Source: CATQHP01 sp965214915 (lineage in GTDB: Bacteria > Acidobacteriota > Terriglobia > Bryobacterales > UBA6623). Taken from it: 64,000 bases of DNA. The notes beneath the pieces were generated by a model. That model searched no databases. It was not told where the DNA came from and saw nothing but the letters and a program-made list of their open reading frames with translations. Both the position numbers and the translations under genes were made by a program. Within the stretch, counting starts at the first letter, position 1. The number at the start of each line of letters is the position of its first letter. The DNA is taken from assembly GCA_965214915.1 (NCBI GenBank), contig CBDCCP010000003.1, positions 1 to 64,000 on the forward strand. Direction: 5' to 3'. Positions 45,341-54,604 of the stretch are shown in pieces.

Positions 45341-47266
45341 TCAGGGCCGCCGGGGCTCGACCATGGCCTCGATCCATTCGCGCAGGTCACGGCCGCCGAA
45401 GGCCACGTCCGCGGTCACGATCTTCAATTCGGAGAAAGATGCGTCCGGCGTAATGCGGAAGCGCGCGCGGTCTTCAGCGAGACCCTCGACGGCGATCTCC
45501 GCGGAGGCCGGTTCGCTACGCCAGCCCGCGGGAATATTCGGCGTGATACGGTACGTTTCCGTCTCGTCGAGATGGTTGAAGACTACTGCGTAAAGGTCGA
45601 ACGGCTGTTCCGGCTGCGCCGTCAGCCCGTAGGGATAGAACCGCGCCCACTGTTCGTCAGTGCCGAAGTTCGGATCCTCCCAGGGCACGAGCTCGGAGAC
45701 GATCCGCTTCTTGGTTTCCAGAACCTTGCGCATGAACGCCAGTTGCTCGTCGTCATAGCAGAACGACTCGTCGATGTGCTGGTTGACCAGCAGATAGTCG
45801 CCCTCCATCGCTTCGATGATGTCGAGACAGCGGAAGTGGCCGAGCAGGGGATGGAGCAGATGCCGGTTCAGCAGACAGTAATCGTCAAGCCCCGACGGGC
45901 TGAACGAATCGCCGATGAAGAAAAACCGCTCGCCGTTGTCGCGCCGGACATCGAGCCCGCCGTGAAAAATGGCTTGGCCGGGATAGTACGTATAGCGGAA
46001 CTCGAACTCCCGCCAGCGCAGCGTTTGGCCTTCCTCCAGACCATGCACCGGACGGATGGGCGTATGCGTCATCGCGGGCATGCGGTAGGCCGCCGGGTTT
46101 TCCAGGATGTCGCGCACTTCCGCCCCCGCGTACACGGGGCGCCGCGTCCGCTCGGCCATCTCTTGCACGAAATCGGTGTGATCGTCGTGGAAGTGCGTGA
46201 CGAATATGCCCTCCAGCGTGTGAAATACGCCCCGCTCCTGCAGCGCAAGCACGCTGTCGAAAGCCTGCCGGCTTCCGCAATCGATCAGGAACGCCGCGCC
46301 GCTGTCGGAGACGAGCAACCGCGACGTGCCGAACTTGCGCCACCACCGCGGCGGAGTTTGACGCAGTTGGGTCGCCAGCGGCATCCATTCGATCTTGCGC
46401 TCGCCGAGCACCCGCCGGGCGCGCTTGCGAAGATTGTCTTCGCCCCAATACCAGCGCAGGGCGTCGGTCTGAAAGTAGGCGGCGAACAGGAGCTCGATGC
46501 GGTCGATCAACGTTTCGACGGCTTCGGCGGGGTTATGAATCGGCGGCCCCCGCGCCGGGATGAGAATATCGGGTTCCCGCGCGGCAAGCTTGCGGAGGCT
46601 CGTCAGAACGTCGGCCGCCCGCGCCGCATAGCCGTGATAGCCGCGGGTTTCCGTTTCTTCGATGGCGTCCTGCAGGCTGTAGAGATCGAAGATGCGGCCG
46701 CCGGAGTAGATCAAATCGCCGGTGAAGGCGACCCGCTTCCCGCCGATCTCGACCAGGTACGATACGGAGCCTCGGGTATAGCCCGGCGTGTCGAGCGTTT
46801 CGATCGCGATCCCGCGCCAGTTGAGCGTGCGCCCTCCGATTGCGGGTTCGTCGATCGGCAGGGCGGCGGTCAAAATCTTCGTCGACTGCTGAGCGTAGTC
46901 GTGGAAGCGTTCCGTCCGAAACCGCTGCCAGAACTCCTCGGCGCCATCGAAGTAGCCGCGTTCCACAACCGGCGCAACGACTTTGGCGCCTTGCTCGGCG
47001 AGATCCCGCCCCGCCCAGACGACATCGCGGCGGTGATGGGTGAAAAGCACTTTCTCGGCGCCTGCCAATTCGCCGTTCGGGTCGCCGTAAAAAACGAGAT
47101 TTGCGTTGCCGCGGGTAATGACCGCGCCGTTCACGGGGCCGGAGAGGAGGCGGATTTCCTCGGGCAGCCGCCCGCCGGGCCGAGTGCAGGCCGGCAGACA
47201 CGCCAAGCCCGCGGCGAAAACGGCGAGTGGCGCGGCCATACGCCGCCGCTTAGCGAACGTAGTCAC
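45341..47266 (-). CDS. Tandem MBL-fold lipoprotein (one degenerate and one intact metal site)
   Basis: 641 residues. The N-terminus leads to LPACTRPG, a lipobox. The first MBL-like half has FTHHRRDVVWAG where THxHxDH is expected, with two ligands missing, but keeps AFTGDLIYSGG. The second half is intact: FVTHFHDDHTDFVQE, then FFFIGDSFSPSG. A beta domain ends the protein. The GTG at 47266 overlaps the sulfatase end (GGTGAG before it); ATG 47239 is an alternative start. It follows the sulfatase gene on the same strand, so the pair may be co-transcribed. Substrate unknown. Confidence 0.82.
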   Translation of the reverse strand: MTTFAKRRRMAAPLAVFAAGLACLPACTRPGGRLPEEIRLLSGPVNGAVITRGNANLVFYGDPNGELAGAEKVLFTHHRRDVVWAGRDLAEQGAKVVAPVVERGYFDGAEEFWQRFRTERFHDYAQQSTKILTAALPIDEPAIGGRTLNWRGIAIETLDTPGYTRGSVSYLVEIGGKRVAFTGDLIYSGGRIFDLYSLQDAIEETETRGYHGYAARAADVLTSLRKLAAREPDILIPARGPPIHNPAEAVETLIDRIELLFAAYFQTDALRWYWGEDNLRKRARRVLGERKIEWMPLATQLRQTPPRWWRKFGTSRLLVSDSGAAFLIDCGSRQAFDSVLALQERGVFHTLEGIFVTHFHDDHTDFVQEMAERTRRPVYAGAEVRDILENPAAYRMPAMTHTPIRPVHGLEEGQTLRWREFEFRYTYYPGQAIFHGGLDVRRDNGERFFFIGDSFSPSGLDDYCLLNRHLLHPLLGHFRCLDIIEAMEGDYLLVNQHIDESFCYDDEQLAFMRKVLETKKRIVSELVPWEDPNFGTDEQWARFYPYGLTAQPEQPFDLYAVVFNHLDETETYRITPNIPAGWRSEPASAEIAVEGLAEDRARFRITPDASFSELKIVTADVAFGGRDLREWIEAMVEPRRP

Positions 47267-48638
47267 GGTAGCTCACCGCCGAGCGCGCCGGCTGCTTGCG
47301 CGGCTCGGTTCTGTTGGCGCGGAACCATTCCTCGAATTCCTCGACGATCTCTCGGCGGCGGGCGGCCAGATCGGTCGTTTCGCCGAGGTCTTCCTCCAGG
47401 TCGAACAGTTCCACCGGCTTCGACATGTCGTTCTGGACGAATTTCCAGCGGCCCTTGCGCGCGCCGCGGCGTATGAGTCCGCGGTCCGCGCCTCCTATGA
47501 GTTCCCAATAAAGCCACTCGTGCTCTTTCTGCTCCCTGCCCAGCAGTTCCGGCGCAAAGGAGATGCCGTCGGTCGGCGGCAGGGCGTCAATCTCGGCGAG
47601 CTCGGCCAGGGTCGGCATCATGTCCGCGAAATAGGTAATGTGCTCCGTCACGGCGCCGGCGGCGATCTTGCCGGGCCAGCGGACAATCTGCGGAACCCTG
47701 ATCCCGCCCTCGTACATCGAGCCCTTGAAACCCCGCAGCGGCCCGCTCGCCTCGAAAAACGCTTCGTTCACGTCGAAGGCCGACTGCGCGCCGTTGTCCG
47801 AATTGAAGATCACGACGGTATCGCGGTCCAGGCCCAGCTCCTGCAGCAGGGCCATGATGCGGCCCACGTCGCGGTCGAGGTGCGAGACCATCGCCGCGTA
47901 CGTCGCTTTCGGGGTGGGCGAGACGATGTAGCCCTTGCGCTTTTCCTGAAACCCCGAGGTTTCAGGCCAGCGCCCGAAGTATTGCTTCAGCGACTCATTC
48001 GGGACCGCCAACTCGACATGCGGGATCGTAACCGGCAAGTAGCAGAAGAACGGGCGGTCTTTATTCTTGCGGATGAAGTACCGCGCGCGCTCCATCAGCA
48101 CGTCGTGCGAATACTGCCCGCGTTTCCCGCCCTCGTTCCAGGGCAGCATCATTTGGCCGTAATTGAACGTCAACCAGTAGGGGTAAAAAAAATGGGCGTG
48201 AACCTGGTGCAGGTAGCCGAGAAAATCGTCGAACCCCTGCCGCAGCGGATTGCCCGGGCTGTCCTGCAACCCCAACCCCCACTTGCCGTATCCGCCGGTT
48301 GCGTAGCCCGCCTGCTGCAAGACCTCGGCGATCGTCACGTCTTCGTCGGATATATGCGCGTCGCCGAGATTGCCCCGCACGGGGGTGTGTCCGCCGTGCA
48401 GCCCGGTCATCAAGACCGACCGCGAAGGCGCGCAGACCGTCGAGCCGGCGTACGCTTGCGTGAAGCGCATGCCTTCCGCGGCGAGCCTGTCGAGATGCGG
48501 CGTTTCGATCTTCGCGCCGCCGTATGTCTTGAGGTGGCCGTAGCCGAGATCGTCGGCCATGATATAGACGATGTTCGGCGGTCTCGCTTCGGCGGCCGAT
48601 AAAAATACCGCGGCTGACAGCAGCGTTCCGATTTTCAT
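47250..48638 (-). CDS. Sulfatase (S1 family), exported
   Basis: 462 residues from the ATG at 48638 (an ATG nine bases earlier is possible). The signal MKIGTLLSAAVFLSAAEA is followed by NIVYIMADDLGYG, CAPSRSVLMTG with Cys69 for conversion to formylglycine, YGKWGLG, and FNSDNGAQS. It is shorter than the other sulfatase and has no C-terminal extra domain. It acts on sulfate esters outside the cytoplasm. The open frame runs to 50582 only because the opposite strand is coding; that extension is not real. Overlaps the MBL gene. Confidence 0.92.
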   Translation of the reverse strand: MKIGTLLSAAVFLSAAEARPPNIVYIMADDLGYGHLKTYGGAKIETPHLDRLAAEGMRFTQAYAGSTVCAPSRSVLMTGLHGGHTPVRGNLGDAHISDEDVTIAEVLQQAGYATGGYGKWGLGLQDSPGNPLRQGFDDFLGYLHQVHAHFFYPYWLTFNYGQMMLPWNEGGKRGQYSHDVLMERARYFIRKNKDRPFFCYLPVTIPHVELAVPNESLKQYFGRWPETSGFQEKRKGYIVSPTPKATYAAMVSHLDRDVGRIMALLQELGLDRDTVVIFNSDNGAQSAFDVNEAFFEASGPLRGFKGSMYEGGIRVPQIVRWPGKIAAGAVTEHITYFADMMPTLAELAEIDALPPTDGISFAPELLGREQKEHEWLYWELIGGADRGLIRRGARKGRWKFVQNDMSKPVELFDLEEDLGETTDLAARRREIVEEFEEWFRANRTEPRKQPARSAVSYRDYVR

Positions 48639-48707
48639 GACATTCATTGTGGCAGGGCGCTTCGGCAGGCGCCGCGCCATGCCCGCGTATGCCATACTCA
48701 TCGCGGG

Positions 48708-50558
48708 ATGTCCGTTGTCATCGCGCTTGGGGTTTTCATGACGGCTGCGCTTCAGGCGGCCGTCGCGGACGGCTCGGCTATCTACCGCGCGGCGTGCTCG
48801 CGGTGTCACGATCACGGCGAAGGGCGCGCGCCCAAATTCGAAACCCTGCGCCTGTTCCCGCAAGAGGCGATCGTGCAATCGCTGCGGACGGGCAACATGC
48901 GTTTCGTCGGGAGCAGGCTGCCGCCGCCGGCCCTGTCCGCAGTGGCCGCCTACATTTCGATCGCCGAAGCGGCGCCGCCCCCGGCGGATACGAACCCGTT
49001 TCCCTGCGAGTCCATCCCGTTCGCCGACCCGTTCACGGGGCCGCGCTGGATCGGATGGGGCGCGGATGTAAAAAATTCCCATTTCCAGCCGGGCGCTCTT
49101 GCCGGCCTCGCCGCCGCGGACGCGCCGCGGCTCGAGTTGAAGTGGGCGTTCGGTTTCCGCGGCGCTACGAAAGCCAGAGGCCATCCCGCGGTCGCCGGCG
49201 GACGCATCTATGTGGGCAGCGACTCCGGCGCCGTCTATTCGTTGGACGCGAAATCCGGTTGCCTGCATTGGAAGTACGAAGCCCGCGGCGGCGTGCGCGG
49301 GGCGGTCGTCATCGGTCCCGGTAAGGAGACCGGCCGTTATATCGCTTACTTCGGCGATCAACGCGCCAATCTTTACGCCGTCGACGCCGCGACCGGAGAA
49401 GAGCTCTGGCGGAATCGGATCGACGAGCATCCGGGGGCGTTCATCACCGGTTCTCCCGTACTCTACAACGGCCGCGTCTTCGCGGCGCTCAGCTCGCTCG
49501 TGGACCTGCTCGGCTCGCGCGCGGACTACGAATGCTGCAAGTTCCGCGGCTCGGTAACGGCCTTGGACGCTCTGTCCGGAGAACGGCTGTGGAAGAGCTA
49601 CACGATTCCGGAAGAGCCCGCGAAGGTTCGCAAAAACCGCAACGGCGTGCAACTCTGGGGGCCGTCCGGGGCGGGGGTGTGGTCCGCGCCGACCATCGAC
49701 GAGAAGCTGGGGCGCATCTACGTCACGACCGGCAACAACTACTCCGATCCCGCAACCGACGACAGCGACGCCGTGATCGCCTTCGACTTGGAAACCGGCG
49801 AGCGTGTGTGGTCGCGCCAATTTACTCCGGGCGACGCGTGGAACATGGCCTGTTCGGCTGCGAGCGATCACGTCAACTGCCCGCAGGCGCAGGGGCCCGA
49901 TCTCGACTTCGGCTCTTCGGGCATTCTCGTCGATCTCCCCGGCGGCAAGCGCCTGTTGATCCTGGGACAGAAATCGGGCATCCTGCACGCAGTCGACCCC
50001 GACAGCGACGGCGCAATCGTCTGGCAGCGCCGCGTCGGGCGCGGGGGCATGCTCGGCGGCATTCAGTTCGGCCCGGCGGCGGATCGAGACCGCGTCTATG
50101 TCGCGCTCTCGGACATTCAGCGCATCACGACCCGCGGGCCGGACGGCAAGAGCGCAGGAGGCATCGTTCCGAATTCCGGCGGAGGCTTGAGCGCGCACGA
50201 TCTCGCCACCGGCGACCGCAAATGGTTCGTGCGGGGCTTCACCTGCCCGCCGGAACGCAAAGGCTGCTCGCCCGCGCAGTCGGCCGCGGTCAGCGTTATC
50301 CCCGGCGTGGTGTTTTCCGGCTCGCTCGACGGTCACCTGCGGGCCTACGCAGCCGAGTCGGGTAAAGTCATCTGGGACTTCGACACTTTCCGCCCTTATG
50401 AGACCGTCAACGGGGTGAAAGCCCGCGGCGGTTCGCTCAACGGCCCCGGGCCGGTGATCGTCGACGGCATGGTGTACGTGAATTCCGGCTACGGGCAGTT
50501 CGGCTCGACCCCCGGCAACGTCTTTCTGGCCTTTGGCCTGCCAGGCGCCGGCGAGTAG
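48708..50558 (+). CDS. Quinoprotein (PQQ propeller) dehydrogenase-like with N-terminal cytochrome c, PVA-dehydrogenase type
   Basis: 616 residues. A signal segment is followed by a c-type heme site CSRCH (Cys30, Cys33, His34) and then a beta-propeller of PQQ repeats (AVYSLDAKSGCLHWKYE, LYAVDAATGEELWRN, VTALDALSGERLWKS). Vicinal cysteines at 276-277 (ECCKF) resemble the disulfide ring near PQQ in quinoprotein alcohol dehydrogenases. The order cytochrome then propeller is that of polyvinyl-alcohol dehydrogenase-like enzymes. It would oxidise an alcohol in the periplasm and pass electrons to its heme. No PQQ synthesis genes are in the window. Confidence 0.87.
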   Translation: MSVVIALGVFMTAALQAAVADGSAIYRAACSRCHDHGEGRAPKFETLRLFPQEAIVQSLRTGNMRFVGSRLPPPALSAVAAYISIAEAAPPPADTNPFPCESIPFADPFTGPRWIGWGADVKNSHFQPGALAGLAAADAPRLELKWAFGFRGATKARGHPAVAGGRIYVGSDSGAVYSLDAKSGCLHWKYEARGGVRGAVVIGPGKETGRYIAYFGDQRANLYAVDAATGEELWRNRIDEHPGAFITGSPVLYNGRVFAALSSLVDLLGSRADYECCKFRGSVTALDALSGERLWKSYTIPEEPAKVRKNRNGVQLWGPSGAGVWSAPTIDEKLGRIYVTTGNNYSDPATDDSDAVIAFDLETGERVWSRQFTPGDAWNMACSAASDHVNCPQAQGPDLDFGSSGILVDLPGGKRLLILGQKSGILHAVDPDSDGAIVWQRRVGRGGMLGGIQFGPAADRDRVYVALSDIQRITTRGPDGKSAGGIVPNSGGGLSAHDLATGDRKWFVRGFTCPPERKGCSPAQSAAVSVIPGVVFSGSLDGHLRAYAAESGKVIWDFDTFRPYETVNGVKARGGSLNGPGPVIVDGMVYVNSGYGQFGSTPGNVFLAFGLPGAGE

Positions 50559-50590
50559 CGCATGGCTGTCGCAATTGCGCAAGCGGAGTC

Positions 50591-50599
50591 TGCTAAACT
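50591..50599 (+). promoter_or_regulatory. Extended -10 (TGCTAAACT) before the bacilliredoxin gene
   Basis: TGn followed by TAAACT, 29 bases before the ATG at 50629; TTGCGC upstream is too close to be a -35 box. This gene has a normal leader with a strong Shine-Dalgarno. Confidence 0.4.
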
Positions 50600-50611
50600 G
50601 AAAGATACGGC

Positions 50612-50619
50612 AGGAGGAA
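50612..50619 (+). promoter_or_regulatory. Strong Shine-Dalgarno of the bacilliredoxin gene
   Basis: AGGAGGAA with nine bases before the ATG at 50629. Confidence 0.75.
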
Positions 50620-50628
50620 GAACGAGAA

Positions 50629-51063
50629 ATGCCCTATCCGGAGTTGATGATTTACCCTATGCGCGAGGATCTCACCCGCCACGGAATCGAGGAGACCAGG
50701 ACCCCCGCGGACGTTGACCGCGTGCTGGACCGCGACAGCGGAACGGTGCTGATGGTCGTCAATTCGGTTTGCGGCTGCGCGGCGGGCAAGGCGCGGCCCG
50801 GCGTGGTGCAGTCGCTGCAGGGCGAGATCAGACCCGACAAAGTGGCTACGGTTTTCGCCGGCGCGGATGTTGAAGCGACGGCGCACCTGCGGCGGGAAAA
50901 ACTTGCGATGTACCCGCCTTCATCGCCTTCGTTCGCGCTTTTCCGCGATGGGGAGCCCGTTTTCGTCATGCACCGTCATCAAATCGAGGGCAACGACGCC
51001 CCGACGATCGCCGCTGCGCTGCAACAGGCTTATGCGCGGCATTGCGTGACCGAGCCGGTCTAA
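50629..51063 (+). CDS. Bacilliredoxin (BrxA/BrxB, YphP/YqiW family)
   Basis: 144 residues, the normal family length, with PYPELMIYPMREDLTRHG at the start, the active motif NSVCGCAAG (Cys48-Gly-Cys50), PPSSPSFALFRDGEPVFVMHRHQIEG and a helical end. In Bacillus such proteins remove bacillithiol from modified proteins; acidobacteria may use another thiol. It probably protects cysteines under oxidative stress. It ends by overlapping the stop of the convergent oxidoreductase gene by four bases. Confidence 0.92.
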   Translation: MPYPELMIYPMREDLTRHGIEETRTPADVDRVLDRDSGTVLMVVNSVCGCAAGKARPGVVQSLQGEIRPDKVATVFAGADVEATAHLRREKLAMYPPSSPSFALFRDGEPVFVMHRHQIEGNDAPTIAAALQQAYARHCVTEPV

Positions 51064-54000
51064 GCAGCCTCGTCTTGCGCCGCCTGCTCGAGGCGCGCGG
51101 CCACCGCATCCTTGACGCGCACGGCGGACTCCCGCTTCACGTCTTCGTAGCCGCGGATATTCTCCGGCGCGCGGGCGACCTCTACGGCAAGCGCCAGGGT
51201 CGAAGCGTCGAGACGGTCGACGAGCGCGCCGACTTCCCGGCGGTACCAGGCGATCAATTCACGCTCCTCGCGACGCGCCTGCAACCGGCCGAACGGATCG
51301 AATACGGTTCCGCGCAATATCTTCAACCTCGCCAGCATCTTCAGGAACGGGCGGAACCAGGGGCCGAAGGCCATCTTCTTCCTGACGCCCAGGGAACGCA
51401 GCAGCGGCGGATGCAGATGGAAAACGACCTTCGCCGGCTTCTCGAAGGCGCCGTCGATTTGCTTCTGGAAAGAAGGATCAGTGAGCAGACGGGCAACTTC
51501 GTACTCGTCCTTGTAAGCCATCAGCTTGTGCAGATTCCAGGCGACGGCCTGCGTCAACTCTTCCGCTCCCGGACGCACTCGCCGCTCGGCGGTGCGGACG
51601 CGTTCGACGAACCGCCGATACTCCGCGGCGTATGCGGCGTTCTGGTAAGCGGTCAATTCGTCCTCGCGGTGCGCGATCAACTCGTCGAGCGTACGCTCGG
51701 GCGCGGATTTTCCTTCTGGCGGCAAGTACCGTTCGAAGACGCTTGGGTCGTCGACGAATTTCCGTCCCCAGGCGAACACTTCGAGATTGCGCTCGACGGC
51801 CACGCCGTTCAAGCGGATAGCCTCTTCGATCGCCGCCGAGGCCAGCGGCAAAAGCCCCTTCTGGTAAGCCGCGCCGACTAAAAAAACATTGGTGAAAACG
51901 TGCCCGCCGAACAGCTTCTCGGCGAGCGTCGAAGCATCGACGAACAAGTTGTCTTCATCGCGGGTGTTGCGGCGGATCGCATGGACGTAGCCGCCGTCGG
52001 GCGAAAGCACGGTCAGCCCCTTACGGATGGCCTCGCCGGTGAGAATCTCCTTGGAGTTGACGACGGCGACGGTGCGCTCGGGGGAGCAGCATTTCAGATT
52101 CTGCGAGTATGCCGCCCCCACCAGATCGAAGCCCAGCAAAAGATCGAGCGAGGCGGCGTTGATGCGCTGCGAGGATTCGATCGGGCGGTCGCTGATCGTC
52201 AGGTGCGCGACCACAGCGCCGCCCTTCTGCGCGACGCCGGTTTGATCCAGCGTGAGCGCCTGCCGTCCGTCGAGCAATGCGGCCGTCGCCAGCATCGCGT
52301 TGACCGTGACGACGCCGGAGCCGCCGACTCCGGGCATCAAGATGCGATAGCCGCCGCCGGCCGCGACTTTTTCCGGGGGCTCGGGTATCTCCACCGCCGG
52401 AAGCTCCGGCAGAGGCCGCCGCTTGAGACCGGAGCCCTCTTCGATCGCCACTGAGACGAACGAAGGGCAGTCGCCCCAAGTGCAGGTGTAATCGGCATTG
52501 CAGGAGGACTGGTGAATGCGCGTCTTCGGGCCGAAGTCTGTTTCGACCGGCAACAGCGAGACGCAGTTGGCGTGTTTTACGCAGTCGCCGCATCCTTCGC
52601 AGACGCGCTCGTTGATCACGATGCGGCGCACCGGTTTGGGCAAGACGCCGCGGTTGCGCCGCCGGCGCTTCTCGGCGGCGCACATCTGGTCGTAGATCAT
52701 TACCGAGACGCCTTCGACCTGCTCGAGCTCGGCCAGAACGTCTTCCAACTCGTCGCGGTCGCGCACCTCGACGGACCGCGCCAACATCGACCGGTCGCCG
52801 TATTTCGCGGTGTCGTCGCTGAGGAGGACAATTTTCTCGATGCCCTGAGCTGCGAGCTCGTGCGTCACGGCCGGGATCGGCAATCCGCTGGCGGCCGTCT
52901 GCCCGCCGGTCATGGCGACCGCGTCGTTATAGAGAAGCTTGTAGGTGATATTGACGCCCGCGGCGACCGCCGCCTGGATCGCCATGCGGCCTGAATGGAA
53001 GTAGGTGCCGTCGCCAAGGTTCTGGAAGATATGCTTCTTCCCGCTGAAAGGGGCGCAGCCGATCCAGGCGGCGCCCTCGCCGCCCATCTGAAAGATGTAT
53101 TCGATGCCGCGGTCGACTTCGCGCATCAGGCCGGCCATGCCATGGCAGCCGATGCCGCCGCCGGCGATCTGCCCTTCGAGCAACAGCGTCGAGCGGTTGT
53201 GCGGACACCCCGAGCAGTAGCTCGGCGCGCGGGCGCCGCGCACGCGCGGGTCTTTGGCGAACCTTTCGCCGACTGCGGCGATCTTCTCGATTTCGCTCTC
53301 GATGCCGGGAGTGCGCCGGAGGAACCGCCCCAGAACCAGGGCGATCGTATCGGCGTCCAGCTCGCCCGTGGAAGGCAGCAACCGGCCGCCCGCGGCGTCG
53401 GTTTTTCCGTAAACCGCAGGGCGGACCGAACGGTTGAAAAGCATCTCGCGAAGCTGGAACTCGAGGAACGAGCGCTTCTCTTCGACGACCAGGACGGTTT
53501 CGAGGCCGTCGATGAATTCGTCGATAATCCGCGGCTCCAGCGGGAAAACCATGCCCATCTTGAGGATGCGGACGCCCTCGCGCGCAAGGTCTTTCTCGCC
53601 AAGCCGCAACGCGCGCAGAGCCGACATGAGGTCGGCGTAGCTCTTGCCGCAAGCGACAATCCCCAGGCGGTCGCCGTCGTGCTTGGCGGTAATGCGGTTC
53701 AGGCCGTTCTCCCGCGCGAAATGCCGCGCCGCTTCCAACCGGTGATGATGAACGTCGGCTTCGAGTCCGAGGCTGTAGGGGACCACCAGCATCGTCGCCG
53801 TGGTCTTCTCGTAGGGCTTGCCGTCGATCGACAACTCCGGAATCGTGACCGGGCAGCGTTCGGGAGAGAACTCGACGATCCCGCCGCCGTCGCACAAATC
53901 GGTCGCCAGCTTCAAACCCGTCCAAGCGCCGCTGAACCGCGACATCTCGATGCCGTAGAGACCGTAGTCGAGCGCTTCCTGCGTATTCGCGGGCGACAGC

Positions 54001-54509
54001 ACCGGCGCCGAGCAGTTGTAGAACGACAGTTCGCTCTGGTGCGGAATGGTCGAGCTCTTCGAAACGTGATCGTCGCCGGCCAGCGCCAGCGCCCCGCAGT
54101 TTTTGCCCGTGCCGGCGAATGACGCATGGCGCAAGGCGTCGCCGCTGCGGTCGACCCCCGGCCCCTTGCCGAACCAGATGCCCACCGCGCCGTCGACCGC
54201 CGGGTCGGGGAGCTTCTGGAACAACTGGCTGCCCATCACCGCCGTAAGCGCCAGGTCTTCGTTGACGCCGGGCGAGAAATGGATGTTATGCGGATCGAGG
54301 TGCTTCTGCGCCCGCAGCAGCGCCGAGTCGTACCCGCCCAGCGGCGAGCCCGGATAGCCGGAAATGAAGCACCCGGTGTTGAGACCGCGCCGCCGGTCGC
54401 GCAGCATCTGCTCGATCGGCAAACGAACCAGAGCCTGAATGCCCGACATGTATGCCGCGCCCGATTCGGCGCGGTACTTGTCGTCCAGCGCATACTTCCG
54501 CAATCCCAT
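51060..54509 (-). CDS. Fused indolepyruvate:ferredoxin oxidoreductase (IorA-IorB type)
   Basis: 1,149 residues, the usual size of the fused bacterial enzyme. The TPP-binding half has FISGYPGSPLGGYD, a CSGCPHNRST cluster, GIGCHGMAG and MGGEGAAWIG. A ferredoxin-like segment contains CEGCGDCVKHANC and a further CNADYTC..CPSF cluster. The C-terminal gamma-type domain has MPGVGGSGVVTVNAML. It oxidatively decarboxylates aryl-pyruvates from Trp, Phe or Tyr breakdown to acyl-CoA with ferredoxin. Translation starts at ATG 54509, nine bases after TAGGAT. No aromatic aminotransferase is in the window. Confidence 0.94.
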   Translation of the reverse strand: MGLRKYALDDKYRAESGAAYMSGIQALVRLPIEQMLRDRRRGLNTGCFISGYPGSPLGGYDSALLRAQKHLDPHNIHFSPGVNEDLALTAVMGSQLFQKLPDPAVDGAVGIWFGKGPGVDRSGDALRHASFAGTGKNCGALALAGDDHVSKSSTIPHQSELSFYNCSAPVLSPANTQEALDYGLYGIEMSRFSGAWTGLKLATDLCDGGGIVEFSPERCPVTIPELSIDGKPYEKTTATMLVVPYSLGLEADVHHHRLEAARHFARENGLNRITAKHDGDRLGIVACGKSYADLMSALRALRLGEKDLAREGVRILKMGMVFPLEPRIIDEFIDGLETVLVVEEKRSFLEFQLREMLFNRSVRPAVYGKTDAAGGRLLPSTGELDADTIALVLGRFLRRTPGIESEIEKIAAVGERFAKDPRVRGARAPSYCSGCPHNRSTLLLEGQIAGGGIGCHGMAGLMREVDRGIEYIFQMGGEGAAWIGCAPFSGKKHIFQNLGDGTYFHSGRMAIQAAVAAGVNITYKLLYNDAVAMTGGQTAASGLPIPAVTHELAAQGIEKIVLLSDDTAKYGDRSMLARSVEVRDRDELEDVLAELEQVEGVSVMIYDQMCAAEKRRRRNRGVLPKPVRRIVINERVCEGCGDCVKHANCVSLLPVETDFGPKTRIHQSSCNADYTCTWGDCPSFVSVAIEEGSGLKRRPLPELPAVEIPEPPEKVAAGGGYRILMPGVGGSGVVTVNAMLATAALLDGRQALTLDQTGVAQKGGAVVAHLTISDRPIESSQRINAASLDLLLGFDLVGAAYSQNLKCCSPERTVAVVNSKEILTGEAIRKGLTVLSPDGGYVHAIRRNTRDEDNLFVDASTLAEKLFGGHVFTNVFLVGAAYQKGLLPLASAAIEEAIRLNGVAVERNLEVFAWGRKFVDDPSVFERYLPPEGKSAPERTLDELIAHREDELTAYQNAAYAAEYRRFVERVRTAERRVRPGAEELTQAVAWNLHKLMAYKDEYEVARLLTDPSFQKQIDGAFEKPAKVVFHLHPPLLRSLGVRKKMAFGPWFRPFLKMLARLKILRGTVFDPFGRLQARREERELIAWYRREVGALVDRLDASTLALAVEVARAPENIRGYEDVKRESAVRVKDAVAARLEQAAQDEAA

Positions 54510-54518
54510 TTCGACTCA

Positions 54519-54524
54519 ATCCTA
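54519..54524 (-). promoter_or_regulatory. -10-like TAGGAT, 9 bases before the indolepyruvate oxidoreductase start
   Basis: TAGGAT, nine bases (TGAGTCGAA), then the ATG at 54509. Confidence 0.4.
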
Positions 54525-54583
54525 GCAATTGCCGCCCGACTCCGTTGCTTGCGGCCAATCTCAAGGGTCCGGCCGACAAGCGG

Positions 54584-54589
54584 TAAAAT
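54584..54589 (+). promoter_or_regulatory. -10-like TAAAAT, 15 bases before the AAA+ start
   Basis: TAAAAT, 15 bases, ATG at 54605; no Shine-Dalgarno. Confidence 0.4.
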
Positions 54590-54604
54590 GCCCTCGAACG
54601 CTGC

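Noticed and set aside
45572..47476. 634-codon open frame antisense to the tandem MBL gene
   Set aside because: Shadow of the MBL gene, which has an intact metal motif and lipobox.
48648..50582. N-terminal extension of the second sulfatase to 1,110 residues
   Set aside because: It is the antisense frame of the PQQ propeller gene; the signal peptide at 48638 marks the true start.
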